Positions 25,825 through 33,872 of a stretch of DNA of 52,705 bases are shown in pieces. The notes beneath the pieces are model-generated. The model was not told the origin of the DNA. It ran no database searches and worked only from the letters and a program-made list of their open reading frames with translations. The translations under genes and the position numbers were made by a program. Location: positions 1-52,705 of the forward strand of contig NZ_MSFI01000032.1 in assembly GCF_001975785.1 (NCBI RefSeq). Reading direction: 5' to 3'. The DNA is from Domibacillus epiphyticus. Lineage in GTDB: Bacteria > Bacillota > Bacilli > Bacillales > Domibacillaceae. The number at the start of each line of letters is the position of its first letter. The stretch's first letter is position 1.

Positions 25825-26603
25825 AAAGATCCGCTGTATGTCTTTTGACGGCCGCTGTCTTACTTGGCGGCTGCAGCTTTAATAATGATTCTGTAAAAGA
25901 AAAACAAGAAACAACATCGCCAGCACAAGAACCGGCCGCAAGAGAAGAATCTGGTCCTGTCCTAGATGCATCCTATTTTAATGAGGTGAAAGTGATGGAC
26001 GGTAAAGAGGTTATTCAAAACCCGGAAAATCCGATGGTGCTCGTGAATAAAGAATTTGCACTTCCGTCCGATTATTCGCCGCCGGATCTTGTGCGGCCAA
26101 ACGTTATGTACTCATTTGGAGACCAAGATATTGAAAAGAGCTACATGAGGAAAGATGCAGCCGCTGCACTTGAAAAATTATTTGCTGGAGCGAAACAAGA
26201 TGGCCTCTTTTTATTTGCTGTATCCGGCTACCGTTCATATGAACGCCAAGAAGAAATCTTAGCAGCAGGAGCAGCAGCGAACGGGGAAGAAAAAGCGCTC
26301 GAATCCATTGCTCCGCCGGGCATGAGTGAACATCAATCCGGACTTGCGATGGATATTTCTTCAGAAAGCAACAGCTTTGAGTTGAATCAGGAATTTGAAT
26401 TGACGGAAGAAGGAAAATGGCTAAAAGAACACGCCCATGAGTATGGATTTATTTTACGCTATCCAAAGGGCAAAGAAGACATCACCCGCTATATATACGA
26501 GCCATGGCATTTTCGCTACGTAGGAAAGGAAACAGCTGCAGTTATTGCGGAAAATGACTGGACGCTCGAAGAATACTTTGACAAAGTAAAACCGGCTGAA
26601 TAA
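25821..26603 (+). CDS. yodJ: D-alanyl-D-alanine carboxypeptidase lipoprotein (YodJ, M15B)
   Basis: 260 residues overlapping the deoD stop. Lipoprotein signal (LLGGC, Cys19) with a Glu/Pro-rich linker. VanY/LdcB-type M15B domain: [24 protein letters not shown] (first Zn His and Asp), and EPWHFRYVG (second Zn His), [10 protein letters not shown] between. Trims terminal D-Ala or L,D-tetrapeptide from peptidoglycan outside the membrane. The stop codon is within the loop of its own terminator. Confidence 0.9.
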   Translation: MKRSAVCLLTAAVLLGGCSFNNDSVKEKQETTSPAQEPAAREESGPVLDASYFNEVKVMDGKEVIQNPENPMVLVNKEFALPSDYSPPDLVRPNVMYSFGDQDIEKSYMRKDAAAALEKLFAGAKQDGLFLFAVSGYRSYERQEEILAAGAAANGEEKALESIAPPGMSEHQSGLAMDISSESNSFELNQEFELTEEGKWLKEHAHEYGFILRYPKGKEDITRYIYEPWHFRYVGKETAAVIAENDWTLEEYFDKVKPAE

Positions 26604-26618
26604 TCGCCGGTTTTTTTT
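26588..26618 (+). terminator. Terminator overlapping the yodJ stop
   Basis: AAAACCGGC / GCCGGTTTT 9-bp stem, loop containing the TAA stop, T-run. Confidence 0.85.
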
Positions 26619-26682
26619 ATTAATAAGAAGTGGAACCAAATTTTGTTAAGGGAGCGGCCGCGATCTAATTTGACAAATAATA

Positions 26683-26714
26683 AATAAACCCATACGATGT
26701 CTACGGGGTTTATT
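26683..26714 (+). other. Hairpin upstream of ctpA
   Basis: AATAAACCC / GGGTTTATT perfect 9-bp stem with a 14-base loop; CTTTTC follows. A weak second terminator or a leader structure. Confidence 0.4.
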
Positions 26715-26736
26715 CTTTTCAAAAATCAATGAATAC

Positions 26737-26745
26737 TGGTAAAAT
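26737..26745 (+). promoter_or_regulatory. Extended -10 of the putative ctpA promoter
   Basis: TGGTAAAAT (TGN plus TAAAAT); the -35 is poor (TTTCAA at 17 bp). About 42 bases before the ctpA ATG. Confidence 0.4.
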
Positions 26746-26786
26746 GAAAAGATAAGTGTACATAGCAATAGAAAGCGGGGAACAGC

Positions 26787-28232
26787 ATGGAAGAGGAAAA
26801 GCCGGAGCAGGGGCATTACATAAGGATAAAACGATTTCAATTTATTATGATTGTCTTTGCGCTTGTGTTCGTGACCGCTGCGGTGACAACAATTACGCTC
26901 GCTTTCGGTGACGAAAAAGCGGTTGAGGTTGGTGCACCGGCACGGTCCGAGTTTAATAAATTGTATGAAGCGTATGACACAATTGAAAGTCAGTATTTCA
27001 AAGATGTTGACCAGGAAAAACTTGTCAACGGAGCAATTAATGGCATGATCGACGCACTTGAGGATCCGTATTCAGATTATATGAATAAAGAGGAAGCATC
27101 ACAGTTCCATGAAGATGTATCAAGTTCTTTCCAGGGAATCGGTGCGGAAGTTCAAGAGCAGGACGGCTTTATCATGGTCGTATCACCGATTAAAGGATCC
27201 CCTGCAGAAAAAGCGGGCTTGAAGCCAAACGACATGATTTTGTCTGTTGATAACAAAAGCATACAAGGGATGAGTGCATCCGAAGCAGTGCTGCTAATCC
27301 GTGGTGAAAAAGGCACAAAAGTAAAACTTGAAGTACAGAAAGCTGGATCGGAAAAAACACAGGAAATCACGATTGTACGCGATGAAATTCCAATTGAAAC
27401 TGTATATTCCGAAATAGGGGATAATAAAATCGCCCACATTCAAATTACCAGTTTTTCTGAGCATACAGCAGAAGAATTAACGAAGGCGCTCAAAGATATG
27501 GAAGCGAAGGGGATGGAAGGCATCGTTCTTGACCTTCGCCAAAATCCCGGAGGTCTTCTTGATCAAGCGATCAAAATGGCGAACTTATTTGTGCCAGAAG
27601 GAAAGAATATTTTACAGGTAGAAAACAGCAACGGCGAGGTGCAAGTATTTAAAGCAGAAGGCGGCGAAAAAATCAAGCTTCCTGCTGCTGTGTTAATTGA
27701 CAGCGGAAGTGCGAGTGCATCAGAAATACTAGCAGCTGCTTTAAATGAATCTGCTGGCATTCCGCTATTTGGGGAAAAAACGTTTGGAAAAGGAACGGTT
27801 CAGTCCGCAGAAGATTTTAGTGACAAGTCTAACTTGAAGCTAACAACGGCGAAATGGCTGACACCAAATGGCACATGGATTCATGAAAAAGGGATCCAGC
27901 CGGACTCGGTCGTTAAACTTCCGGAATATGCTAGCCTATCCTACATTAATCCGGAATCCAAATTGATACTTGAGACGTTATCTGATGAAGTAAAAACAGC
28001 AGAACAAATGCTCACTGCACTTGGCTATGATCCAGGTAAAGCAGATGGTTACTTTGATGAACATACAGAAAGTGCCATCGAGGAATTCCAGGAGGAATCG
28101 GGCATTGAACCAACTGGCGTTTTAACGGGCGCCTCCACCACAAAACTGATGGAACAGCTCCGTATCAAGCTGCAGGAAAACGACACGCAGTTATTAAAGG
28201 CTATTGAGTCTGTAAAATCAAAATTGAAATAA
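26787..28232 (+). CDS. ctpA: Carboxy-terminal processing protease CtpA (S41)
   Basis: 481 residues; AAGCGGGG upstream. A signal-anchor helix (residues ~17-37), PDZ domain (~105-190), S41 protease core with nucleophile Ser308 in DSGSASASE and general base Lys335 in TFGKGTVQ, then a C-terminal peptidoglycan-binding domain (LGYDPGKADGYFDEHT...). Acts outside the membrane on C-termini of secreted or membrane proteins. Its neighbour yodJ and the wall-binding domain suggest control of wall enzymes. CtpB, the SpoIVFA-cleaving paralogue, is the alternative; the context favours CtpA. Confidence 0.92.
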   Translation: MEEEKPEQGHYIRIKRFQFIMIVFALVFVTAAVTTITLAFGDEKAVEVGAPARSEFNKLYEAYDTIESQYFKDVDQEKLVNGAINGMIDALEDPYSDYMNKEEASQFHEDVSSSFQGIGAEVQEQDGFIMVVSPIKGSPAEKAGLKPNDMILSVDNKSIQGMSASEAVLLIRGEKGTKVKLEVQKAGSEKTQEITIVRDEIPIETVYSEIGDNKIAHIQITSFSEHTAEELTKALKDMEAKGMEGIVLDLRQNPGGLLDQAIKMANLFVPEGKNILQVENSNGEVQVFKAEGGEKIKLPAAVLIDSGSASASEILAAALNESAGIPLFGEKTFGKGTVQSAEDFSDKSNLKLTTAKWLTPNGTWIHEKGIQPDSVVKLPEYASLSYINPESKLILETLSDEVKTAEQMLTALGYDPGKADGYFDEHTESAIEEFQEESGIEPTGVLTGASTTKLMEQLRIKLQENDTQLLKAIESVKSKLK

Positions 28233-28234
28233 TC

Positions 28235-28272
28235 AAAAGGCTGTTCCGTCTTTGCGGGAACAGCCTTTTTTT
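28235..28272 (+). terminator. Terminator between converging ctpA and the PAS-STAS gene
   Basis: Perfect 13-bp stem AAAAGGCTGTTCC / GGAACAGCCTTTT, 9-base loop, T-run on the plus strand; A4 on the other side may serve the minus strand too. Confidence 0.88.
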
Positions 28273-28287
28273 GGGTTTAACGCGAAC

Positions 28288-29058
28288 TTATGCGTTACCG
28301 GTAATTTTAACACCATGTAAATCCATAATGTATAATAACGCGTCTTTTGCTGTTTGAAACGTACGCCATTCTGCGATGGAAGCAGAAGCATTCATGGCGA
28401 GCTGAGGGGATACGCCGACAAAATAAACGTTCACACCCATCAAACGAAGTGCATCTGATATTTGCGTCAAATAGAAGCTTGTACGGTCATCTGTTTTACT
28501 TAGTGCGGAGACATTAAACAGCAAATAATCCGCTTTTTCCTTTAATGCAATATATAGCACGACTTCCTTTAACTTTTCTGCCCGCTCGTCAGTTAGTAAT
28601 CCGGTGATCGGAATCGCCAAAATTCCGTCCCAAATTTTCAAATGAGGGGTTGTTAAACTGGCAAGGAGTTCAGAGCGTTCTTCTTCTTCCTGTGCATGAG
28701 AGGTTACATCGACCAAAATAATGATATAAAGGACTTTATTGTCCGGCACGGGTACCGGACTGATGATCGCTTCTGCAGTGTAACGGTCTTGAATAGTGAC
28801 ACGGCTGCGAAAACCGGATTGAAAGTCTATTGCATGAGGATTATGATCCTTGATTGACCGGAAATGGTCAATTGATTTTCCGACAGCCTCTTCGACAGAG
28901 TTAAGGCCATATAGCTGAAGCATTGAATCTAGCGTATTGCAGGCTATGTCGTTCATCCAGATAATGTTCTGGCTGTCATCGAGTATAATGATTGTTTCCT
29001 TTATATGTTTTAACACAGTGAGTGCACTGAGTTGATCCGGCAGACGGCCGATCCCCAT
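28288..29058 (-). CDS. PAS-STAS sensor protein (YtvA/RsbR-like)
   Basis: 256 residues from ATG 29058, which has AGGGG five bases upstream; ATG 29091 lacks a site. Residues ~8-125 form a PAS domain (ETIIILDDSQNIIWMNDIACNTL...). No LOV cysteine motif (NCRFLQ) is seen, so it is not a flavin photoreceptor of the YtvA kind. Residues ~140-250 form a STAS domain (GLLTDERAEKLKEVVL, DALRLMGVNVYFVGVSPQLAMN). In stressosomes such proteins control sigma-B through RsbT. The position of RsbRA Thr205 appears to be Asp in my hand alignment. Ligand unknown. Confidence 0.75.
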   Translation of the reverse strand: MGIGRLPDQLSALTVLKHIKETIIILDDSQNIIWMNDIACNTLDSMLQLYGLNSVEEAVGKSIDHFRSIKDHNPHAIDFQSGFRSRVTIQDRYTAEAIISPVPVPDNKVLYIIILVDVTSHAQEEEERSELLASLTTPHLKIWDGILAIPITGLLTDERAEKLKEVVLYIALKEKADYLLFNVSALSKTDDRTSFYLTQISDALRLMGVNVYFVGVSPQLAMNASASIAEWRTFQTAKDALLYIMDLHGVKITGNA

Positions 29059-29175
29059 AAAATCCCCTACTTTCAACTGTCTTTCCGTCATTATATCATC
29101 GGAACTTTTGTTTGTGTCTGTTCAAAAGAGGAATTTCGTCATAAAATGATAAACGGGATAAAAGGAGGATACTTT

Positions 29176-29418
29176 GTGACGAACTGGAAAGAGGCATACG
29201 TTCGGCTTTGGAAAGGCAGATCAATTGCCAATATTGAGGAAGCAATGGAAAACGAGCTCCTTGATAAAATGAACCATCCAAGGCTTAGGAAAAAGGTTGA
29301 ATTGAAGTTTTTTGAATCCGTTCGGAGAGTGAATGCATCGGAGCTGACAGATGCAGAAAAATTAGAGCTCATCTCAGCCTATATAACCTGTATGGAAAAA
29401 TTGAAAGAAAATGATTGA
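29176..29418 (+). CDS. Unrecognised 80-residue basic/helical protein
   Basis: Starts at GTG 29176, seven bases after a strong AAAGGAGG; the longer frame upstream is non-coding. Product MTNWKEAYVRLWKGR... is charged, without membrane helix or cysteine cluster; LSAEKLELIS-like stretch ASELTDAEKLELISAY near the end is helical. Faces the divergent PAS-STAS gene and precedes the rhodanese-like gene by 50 bases. No family is recognised. The ribosome site makes it a credible gene. Confidence 0.65.
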   Translation: MTNWKEAYVRLWKGRSIANIEEAMENELLDKMNHPRLRKKVELKFFESVRRVNASELTDAEKLELISAYITCMEKLKEND

Positions 29419-29469
29419 AATAGTACCCCTTGGTGTATAAAATAAATGTATGGTATGAAGGAGGAATGA

Positions 29470-29808
29470 ATGATGGTTTATCTCATCATTGCAGCGTTGG
29501 TTGTAATGGCTGCATTGTTGATTGTATATAATCGGTACTGGCCGGTGAATGTGAAACGAATTTCTCCTAGTGAGGCAGCAGGTCATCCGGTCATAGATGT
29601 GCGAGATTGGCAGGAAGCAAATCATGTGCCGCTCACAGGTGCTGTTCATATTCCATGTGGTTATATTCCGCGCTGTGCCGGTGAATATGGCGGTCAAGAA
29701 GTATACATTGCTGCAACGACCGCAGTGGAACGCAATTTTTCCGTGCGGCTATTGAAAAAATATGGTATTCAAGTCAAAGGGTTTATCTGCATGAGTGAAA
29801 CGAGTTAA
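29470..29808 (+). CDS. Membrane-anchored rhodanese-like protein without active Cys
   Basis: 112 residues; GAAGGAGG upstream. ATG 29470 or the adjacent ATG 29473 may start. A membrane helix (VYLIIAALVVMAALLIVY) is followed by a compact rhodanese domain: SPSEAAGHPVIDVRDWQEANHVPLTGAVHIPCGYI. The active-site loop that should read C-x5 after VYI is IAATTAVERNFSV, with no cysteine. Probably a binding or regulatory domain facing the cytoplasm. The sequence is otherwise well formed, so this is not a frameshift. Confidence 0.75.
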   Translation: MMVYLIIAALVVMAALLIVYNRYWPVNVKRISPSEAAGHPVIDVRDWQEANHVPLTGAVHIPCGYIPRCAGEYGGQEVYIAATTAVERNFSVRLLKKYGIQVKGFICMSETS

Positions 29809-29835
29809 GCCGGTACAATCGTACCGGCTTTTTAA
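29808..29835 (+). terminator. Terminator after the rhodanese-like gene
   Basis: Perfect 9-bp AGCCGGTAC / GTACCGGCT stem, AATC loop, then TTTTAAAC. Confidence 0.85.
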
Positions 29836-29902
29836 ACTTGCAATCATATTGTAACAGTGATTAACATATAATGAAGAGGTAGAAGTTGAAAGGAGGTTCC
29901 AA

Positions 29903-30694
29903 ATGGTAAAAACAGCTCTTGTTACTGGCGGTTCAAAAGGGATAGGGAGAAAAACAGTAGAATTGCTGGCACTCTCGGGATGCAATGTCATTGTCAATTA
30001 CCGCTCAGACCAAGAATATGCAGAAAGTTTTGTGAAGGGTGTTGAAACTTCATTTGATGTGAAAGCGCTTTCTATCTTGGGTGATGTTTCAAAAAAAGAA
30101 GATTGTGAGCGGCTTTCAGCTTCCGTTTTGCAAGAATTTGGGAGAGTGGATATTCTTGTGCACAATGCAGGACCTTACATACATGAACGTAAACGAATGG
30201 GTGATTATAGCTGGGATGACTGGAATCATTTAATAAATGGAAATGTAACGTCCGTATTTTATTTAACGAAATTGTTGCTGCCGTCTATGAGGGAAAACGG
30301 ATGGGGGCGCATTATCACATTTGGATTTGATCGTGTAGAAACGGCACCAGCCTGGGTGAATCGTTCTGCATTTGCCGCGGCGAAAACAGGGCTGGCATCG
30401 TTGACGAAAACACTTGCAGCCGAAGAAGCTGCAAGTGGAGTGACAGCCAATATGGTCTGTCCCGGTGATATTATCGGAAGCTGGAAAGAACGAAGCGTTG
30501 TAGATGCCGTGGGTGTAGATTCACCTCTTGTACCGGTTGGCCGCCCGGGGACTGGCGAGGATATCGCCCGAGTTGTCGCGTTTTTAGCATCCGATGAGTC
30601 GTCGTTTATTACCGGAGCGGTAATCCCTGTAACAGGGGGGCAGGATGTACTGGGAAAGCACTTGAAGGAAAAGGCAAGGGGAATGTTGCATTAA
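29903..30694 (+). CDS. SDR-family protein with substituted active site
   Basis: 263 residues; AAAGGAGG upstream. Classical short-chain dehydrogenase fold: cofactor loop TGGSKGIG (residues 8-15), HNAG (88-90), and VNYRS suggesting NADP. The YxxxK pair reads F157AAAK161, so the catalytic Tyr is Phe, and the Ser position some 13 residues before it is Arg144. The tail SFITGAVIPVTGG is intact. The fold and cofactor site look preserved, the usual chemistry does not. It could be a non-catalytic NADP sensor or use a different acid. Unpaired gene, no operon. Confidence 0.8.
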   Translation: MVKTALVTGGSKGIGRKTVELLALSGCNVIVNYRSDQEYAESFVKGVETSFDVKALSILGDVSKKEDCERLSASVLQEFGRVDILVHNAGPYIHERKRMGDYSWDDWNHLINGNVTSVFYLTKLLLPSMRENGWGRIITFGFDRVETAPAWVNRSAFAAAKTGLASLTKTLAAEEAASGVTANMVCPGDIIGSWKERSVVDAVGVDSPLVPVGRPGTGEDIARVVAFLASDESSFITGAVIPVTGGQDVLGKHLKEKARGMLH

Positions 30695-30752
30695 CGAAAA
30701 AGTTCGTCTGAGGGTGGTCAATCAGGGAGGTTCTGGAATAAGAATGTAATTT

Positions 30753-30794
30753 TTAAAAAAGCAGCACTTTATCCTCAAATGAGGTGTGCTGCTT
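30753..30794 (-). terminator. Minus-strand terminator of the SASP-like gene
   Basis: AAGCAGCAC / GTGCTGCTT 9-bp stem with an internal CCTCA/TGAGG hairpin; the minus strand continues TTTTTTAAAAA. Confidence 0.75.
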
Positions 30795-30801
30795 GCCACT
30801 G

Positions 30802-31044
30802 TCAGAGTCTTCGAAAGCGATAGCCACCTGCTTCCCGAGAGGTGATATCACCGTCACCCCGGGCTAGATCTGAAGCAATTTCCTTTTGAACTTCAGCCGG
30901 ATCTGTTCCGGCAAATCCTGGCTGCATGATCGCCTCCAGATTCGAGAGGCTGCCAAATTCCTCATTACGGACACGTGGCGGAAAAAGGGGGGTCTGCTGT
31001 CGTCTACGTACTTGCTGAATAGGACGGAATGTATGTTTTGGCAT
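30802..31044 (-). CDS. SASP-like small protein
   Basis: 80 residues; on the minus strand AGGGAGAG is seven bases before the ATG. N-terminal half is basic and Pro/Arg-rich (PIQQVRRRQQTPLFPPR). The C-terminal half contains EVQKEIASDL...DITSREAGG...FRRL, resembling alpha/beta SASP (EIASEFGV...TTSRANGS...KRLV) including the EIAS pentapeptide at which GPR protease cuts. It is clearly divergent: the second DNA-binding GGEITKRLV stretch is shortened. It may be a spore-core protein; no sigma-G promoter is obvious. CDS likely, family tentative. Confidence 0.6.
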   Translation of the reverse strand: MPKHTFRPIQQVRRRQQTPLFPPRVRNEEFGSLSNLEAIMQPGFAGTDPAEVQKEIASDLARGDGDITSREAGGYRFRRL

Positions 31045-31145
31045 GTTTCACTCTCCCTATTTGAAAAATGAAAAACCATCCATAACATTTGCCTTTTCCC
31101 TTTTTTTATTCCTTTTATCGTTTTTTCATGTAAATGAATTTTTTA

Positions 31146-32501
31146 TCATGCGGGGAGTGCTGATTTTCGTTTTTGTACGAATCTCAGCCGTAAAGATAGT
31201 GTTATTGCACCGCAAGTCAAACCAATAATGAGGCCAATCCAGTACCCGTACGGACCGCTGTCGGTAAACGCCGCGAGTGCCCATCCAAGAGGGAGGCCAA
31301 TGACCCAGTAGCTGATCATTGTCATCATAAATGTTACATTGACGTCTTTATATCCACGCAATGCTCCTTGAACAGGTGCCTGGACTGCATCAGACAATTG
31401 AAATAATGCTGCGAACATAAGGAATCCAGCTGTCAGTTTCAACACTTCTGAATCTGTTGAATAAAGATAGGCGACTTGCTCCCTGAAAAAGAAAATGCCA
31501 GCTGTACATAATAACGAGATACTGACCGCGATCGACACACCGATTAAACTATATTGACGTGCGTCTTTCCAACGATTCGCTCCCGCTTCGAAACCAATCA
31601 CGATAGTGAGTGCCATCGACACACTTAGCGGTATCATATACGTTAATGAGGCAAAGTTTAATGCGGCCTGATGCGCCGCGATGACATTTGTATTGTATTC
31701 ACTCATGAATAACGTGACAGCGGAGAAAATACTCGTTTCAAAAAAAATGGACAGCCCGATTGGCAGGCCCAACAAGAAAATTTCCTTCCATTTTATAAAA
31801 GACGCTTTAGGGAGAGTGTGAAACAGACGATACATCGAAAACGGTTCATGCCGGTGGATAATCCAAACGGCTAAAAAGAAAATAATCCAGTATGTAATCG
31901 CCGTCGCGTAACCGGACCCGACACCTCCGAGCTCAGGGAACCCCCATTTTCCGTAAATTAATAAATAGTTAAACAAAACATTTAGCGGCAGCGACAGTAA
32001 TGTAATAACCATCGACGTTCGGGTCATTCCTAGCGCATCAATAAAACCGCGCAATACAGCCGTCAAAAATAACGGAATAATCCCGAAAGACAATCCGATC
32101 ACATATTCAAACGCAATACGGCGAACATTTTCCTCAAGATTCATCGCACCTAAAATAGGGCCTAAACATAACAGTCCAAGCACATATGTAACCGCCGCAA
32201 TAAAAAGCGCCACATACACTCCCTGCATAACTGAAAACGATACTTTTTTTTGTTCGCCGCCGCCGATTAAATGACCGATAATTGGCGTAATCGACATTAA
32301 AATTCCACTCAACCCCGTATAGACCGGCAGCCAGAGAGACGACCCGACTGCAACGCCTGCGAGATCTTCCGCGCTGTAACGACCCGACATAATTGTATCA
32401 AAAAATGTCATCGAAAACATGGCAATCTGCGTCACTAAAATCGGCACTAAAATATATAAAAATTGTCGCACCTTCGCGCCCGTTGTCACTGTTTCTATCA
32501 A
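31146..32501 (-). CDS. MATE-family multidrug/Na+ antiporter
   Basis: 451 residues from TTG 32501, with GAGGAG eight bases upstream; GTG 32510 directly abuts that site. Twelve hydrophobic spans. NorM-type landmarks: PILVTQIAMFSMTFFDTIMSG, TPIIGHLIGGGE, and GVGSGYATAITYW. Exports cationic drugs using Na+ or H+. Resembles B. subtilis YojI/YeeO-type proteins, but the substrate is unknown. Single gene. Confidence 0.88.
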   Translation of the reverse strand: MIETVTTGAKVRQFLYILVPILVTQIAMFSMTFFDTIMSGRYSAEDLAGVAVGSSLWLPVYTGLSGILMSITPIIGHLIGGGEQKKVSFSVMQGVYVALFIAAVTYVLGLLCLGPILGAMNLEENVRRIAFEYVIGLSFGIIPLFLTAVLRGFIDALGMTRTSMVITLLSLPLNVLFNYLLIYGKWGFPELGGVGSGYATAITYWIIFFLAVWIIHRHEPFSMYRLFHTLPKASFIKWKEIFLLGLPIGLSIFFETSIFSAVTLFMSEYNTNVIAAHQAALNFASLTYMIPLSVSMALTIVIGFEAGANRWKDARQYSLIGVSIAVSISLLCTAGIFFFREQVAYLYSTDSEVLKLTAGFLMFAALFQLSDAVQAPVQGALRGYKDVNVTFMMTMISYWVIGLPLGWALAAFTDSGPYGYWIGLIIGLTCGAITLSLRLRFVQKRKSALPA

Positions 32502-32654
32502 GTTCCTCACTCCTCACAAACCATTAGTATACCACATTTAATTTCCTGCATTTTAAAACTTTTATGTAAGGGTGGAGAAGGCTGATAAAAAAAGTCAAAT
32601 CTTAAATGCACGCTGTCTATATCATTTGTTATGCCTTAAACCCGGGAATGTATT

Positions 32655-32700
32655 AAAAAATCCGAACGGTCAGCGCCGATTGGCTCTGTTCGTTCGGATT
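32655..32700 (-). terminator. Minus-strand terminator of the globin-like gene
   Basis: Perfect 10-bp AATCCGAACG / CGTTCGGATT stem with a nested hairpin in the loop, and T6 on the minus strand. Confidence 0.85.
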
Positions 32701-32703
32701 CCT

Positions 32704-33606
32704 TTATTCTGTATAGTGGAGATTCTTGCTAAGCGAACGGGCTAATTCATTTGAAGTGGATTCTGCTGCGGAAATAACGTCAAAAACTTGCTTAAGGATA
32801 TCTTCAAGCTGTTCGTTTCGGAATTTTGTTTTGGTGACCAGCTCAAACAGACAGTTTATTTTTTCAGCACAGATTGGCATTGTTTCGAGTCCTTCTAATG
32901 CAAATTGGCTAAGCTGTTCGATTAAGGAAAAGAATTCTGTGCCTGCAGTCATTATTTTCAATTCATCGATCATTTCCTGAAGTTCAGACCAGCGTTCTAC
33001 TTGATTCATCAATAGGTTACGACCGACCAGGGACTTTTCAACTGATTGATCCGCGAATAATTTGCTCTCCTCTGCCGTCTGTAAAATCGAAGCCGATTCC
33101 CTACTGACGTACTGAAGCGATGCAGCTGCTTCGCCAATCAGGATTGTTAGATCATCCGTTTCAACTGCCCGTTCGGAAGCGGCCAGAACAATCTGCTGTT
33201 CAAGATGAATCATTTTAGATGCAACACGAATGATGCTTGACTGCCGCGAGTGGCTAGTCTCTTCCACAATGGTCATAATGGAATCGAGCAAATGATGCAA
33301 CGCAAAAAAATATTCCTTTATGTCAATACCCATTTCAATTAAAAGGAGGGCTGTTTTCCGCCACTCCGCTAGAAAATCCTCGTCCAGTACACCCTCGAAC
33401 AAACGTGGAATATGAGTCTTCAGTATCCTTTTAAATTCCTTTTGTGATAAGTGAGCATCATTAAGAAACTTGTCTGTTTTTGTCAAATTTCCAGTAAATG
33501 ATTCAATCATCCCATCCACGTGTTGAACAACCACGGGATGTACCTTCTGAAGTAACACTAAATCATCATGTGTCAAACGAGCAATGTCGGGCTGATATGA
33601 GATCAA
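32704..33606 (-). CDS. Globin-fold sensor (HemAT-like) lacking the heme ligand
   Basis: 300 residues from TTG 33606 (GGGAGG eight bases upstream). Residues ~10-155 align with the HemAT sensor globin: KTHIPRLFEGVLDEDFL and MIHLEQQIVLAA match HemAT counterparts closely. At the proximal His position (HemAT IHLRIG) this protein has Leu89 (LLLIEMG), so heme binding is unlikely. The C-terminal ~140 residues are coiled coil, but the MCP hairpin tip ([17 protein letters not shown]) is absent. It may be a heme-less sensor like the RsbR N-domain, or signal differently. The sequence is in frame throughout. Confidence 0.75.
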   Translation of the reverse strand: MISYQPDIARLTHDDLVLLQKVHPVVVQHVDGMIESFTGNLTKTDKFLNDAHLSQKEFKRILKTHIPRLFEGVLDEDFLAEWRKTALLLIEMGIDIKEYFFALHHLLDSIMTIVEETSHSRQSSIIRVASKMIHLEQQIVLAASERAVETDDLTILIGEAAASLQYVSRESASILQTAEESKLFADQSVEKSLVGRNLLMNQVERWSELQEMIDELKIMTAGTEFFSLIEQLSQFALEGLETMPICAEKINCLFELVTKTKFRNEQLEDILKQVFDVISAAESTSNELARSLSKNLHYTE

Positions 33607-33638
33607 TTAGTATTCCTCCCTTATAATACCTTTATCCT

Positions 33639-33644
33639 ATTATA
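33639..33644 (-). promoter_or_regulatory. Putative -10 of the globin-like gene
   Basis: Consensus TATAAT on the minus strand, 33 bases before the start codon; no good -35 box is present, which suits an activator-dependent promoter. Confidence 0.4.
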
Positions 33645-33680
33645 ACCATTTTCCGGGGGAAAAAGTAACAGAAATTGATC

Positions 33681-33700
33681 GACACATACCGACATATACC
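33681..33700 (-). repeat. Tandem 10-bp direct repeat upstream of the globin-like gene
   Basis: On the minus strand GGTATATGTC is followed directly by GGTATGTGTC: two copies one helical turn apart, 37-56 bases before the TATAAT. The position suits an activator binding site. Confidence 0.4.
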
Positions 33701-33803
33701 TACATTTCCCGCTGCAGGCAATTATATCCTGGGTTTTAGTTCATGCATAAAAAGAAGTTTGTTAATTTTTTTCTTTCATAAAAGGGGGCCTATTCAGAGA
33801 GCG

Positions 33804-33831
33804 TGAAAAAACCGAACCAAAATAGGTTCGG
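33804..33831 (-). terminator. Minus-strand terminator of the 33.9-kb small gene
   Basis: CCGAACC / GGTTCGG 7-bp stem, 6-base loop, T-run on the minus strand. Confidence 0.8.
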
Positions 33832-33872
33832 ATTTAAATTTAGGCTTATAATACGAGGGAATTAGAATAAAC

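Noticed and set aside
28288-29058. Flavin (LOV) photoreceptor
   Set aside because: The cysteine motif of LOV domains is not present in the PAS part.
32704-33606. Oxygen-sensing HemAT chemoreceptor
   Set aside because: No proximal His and no MCP tip motif.
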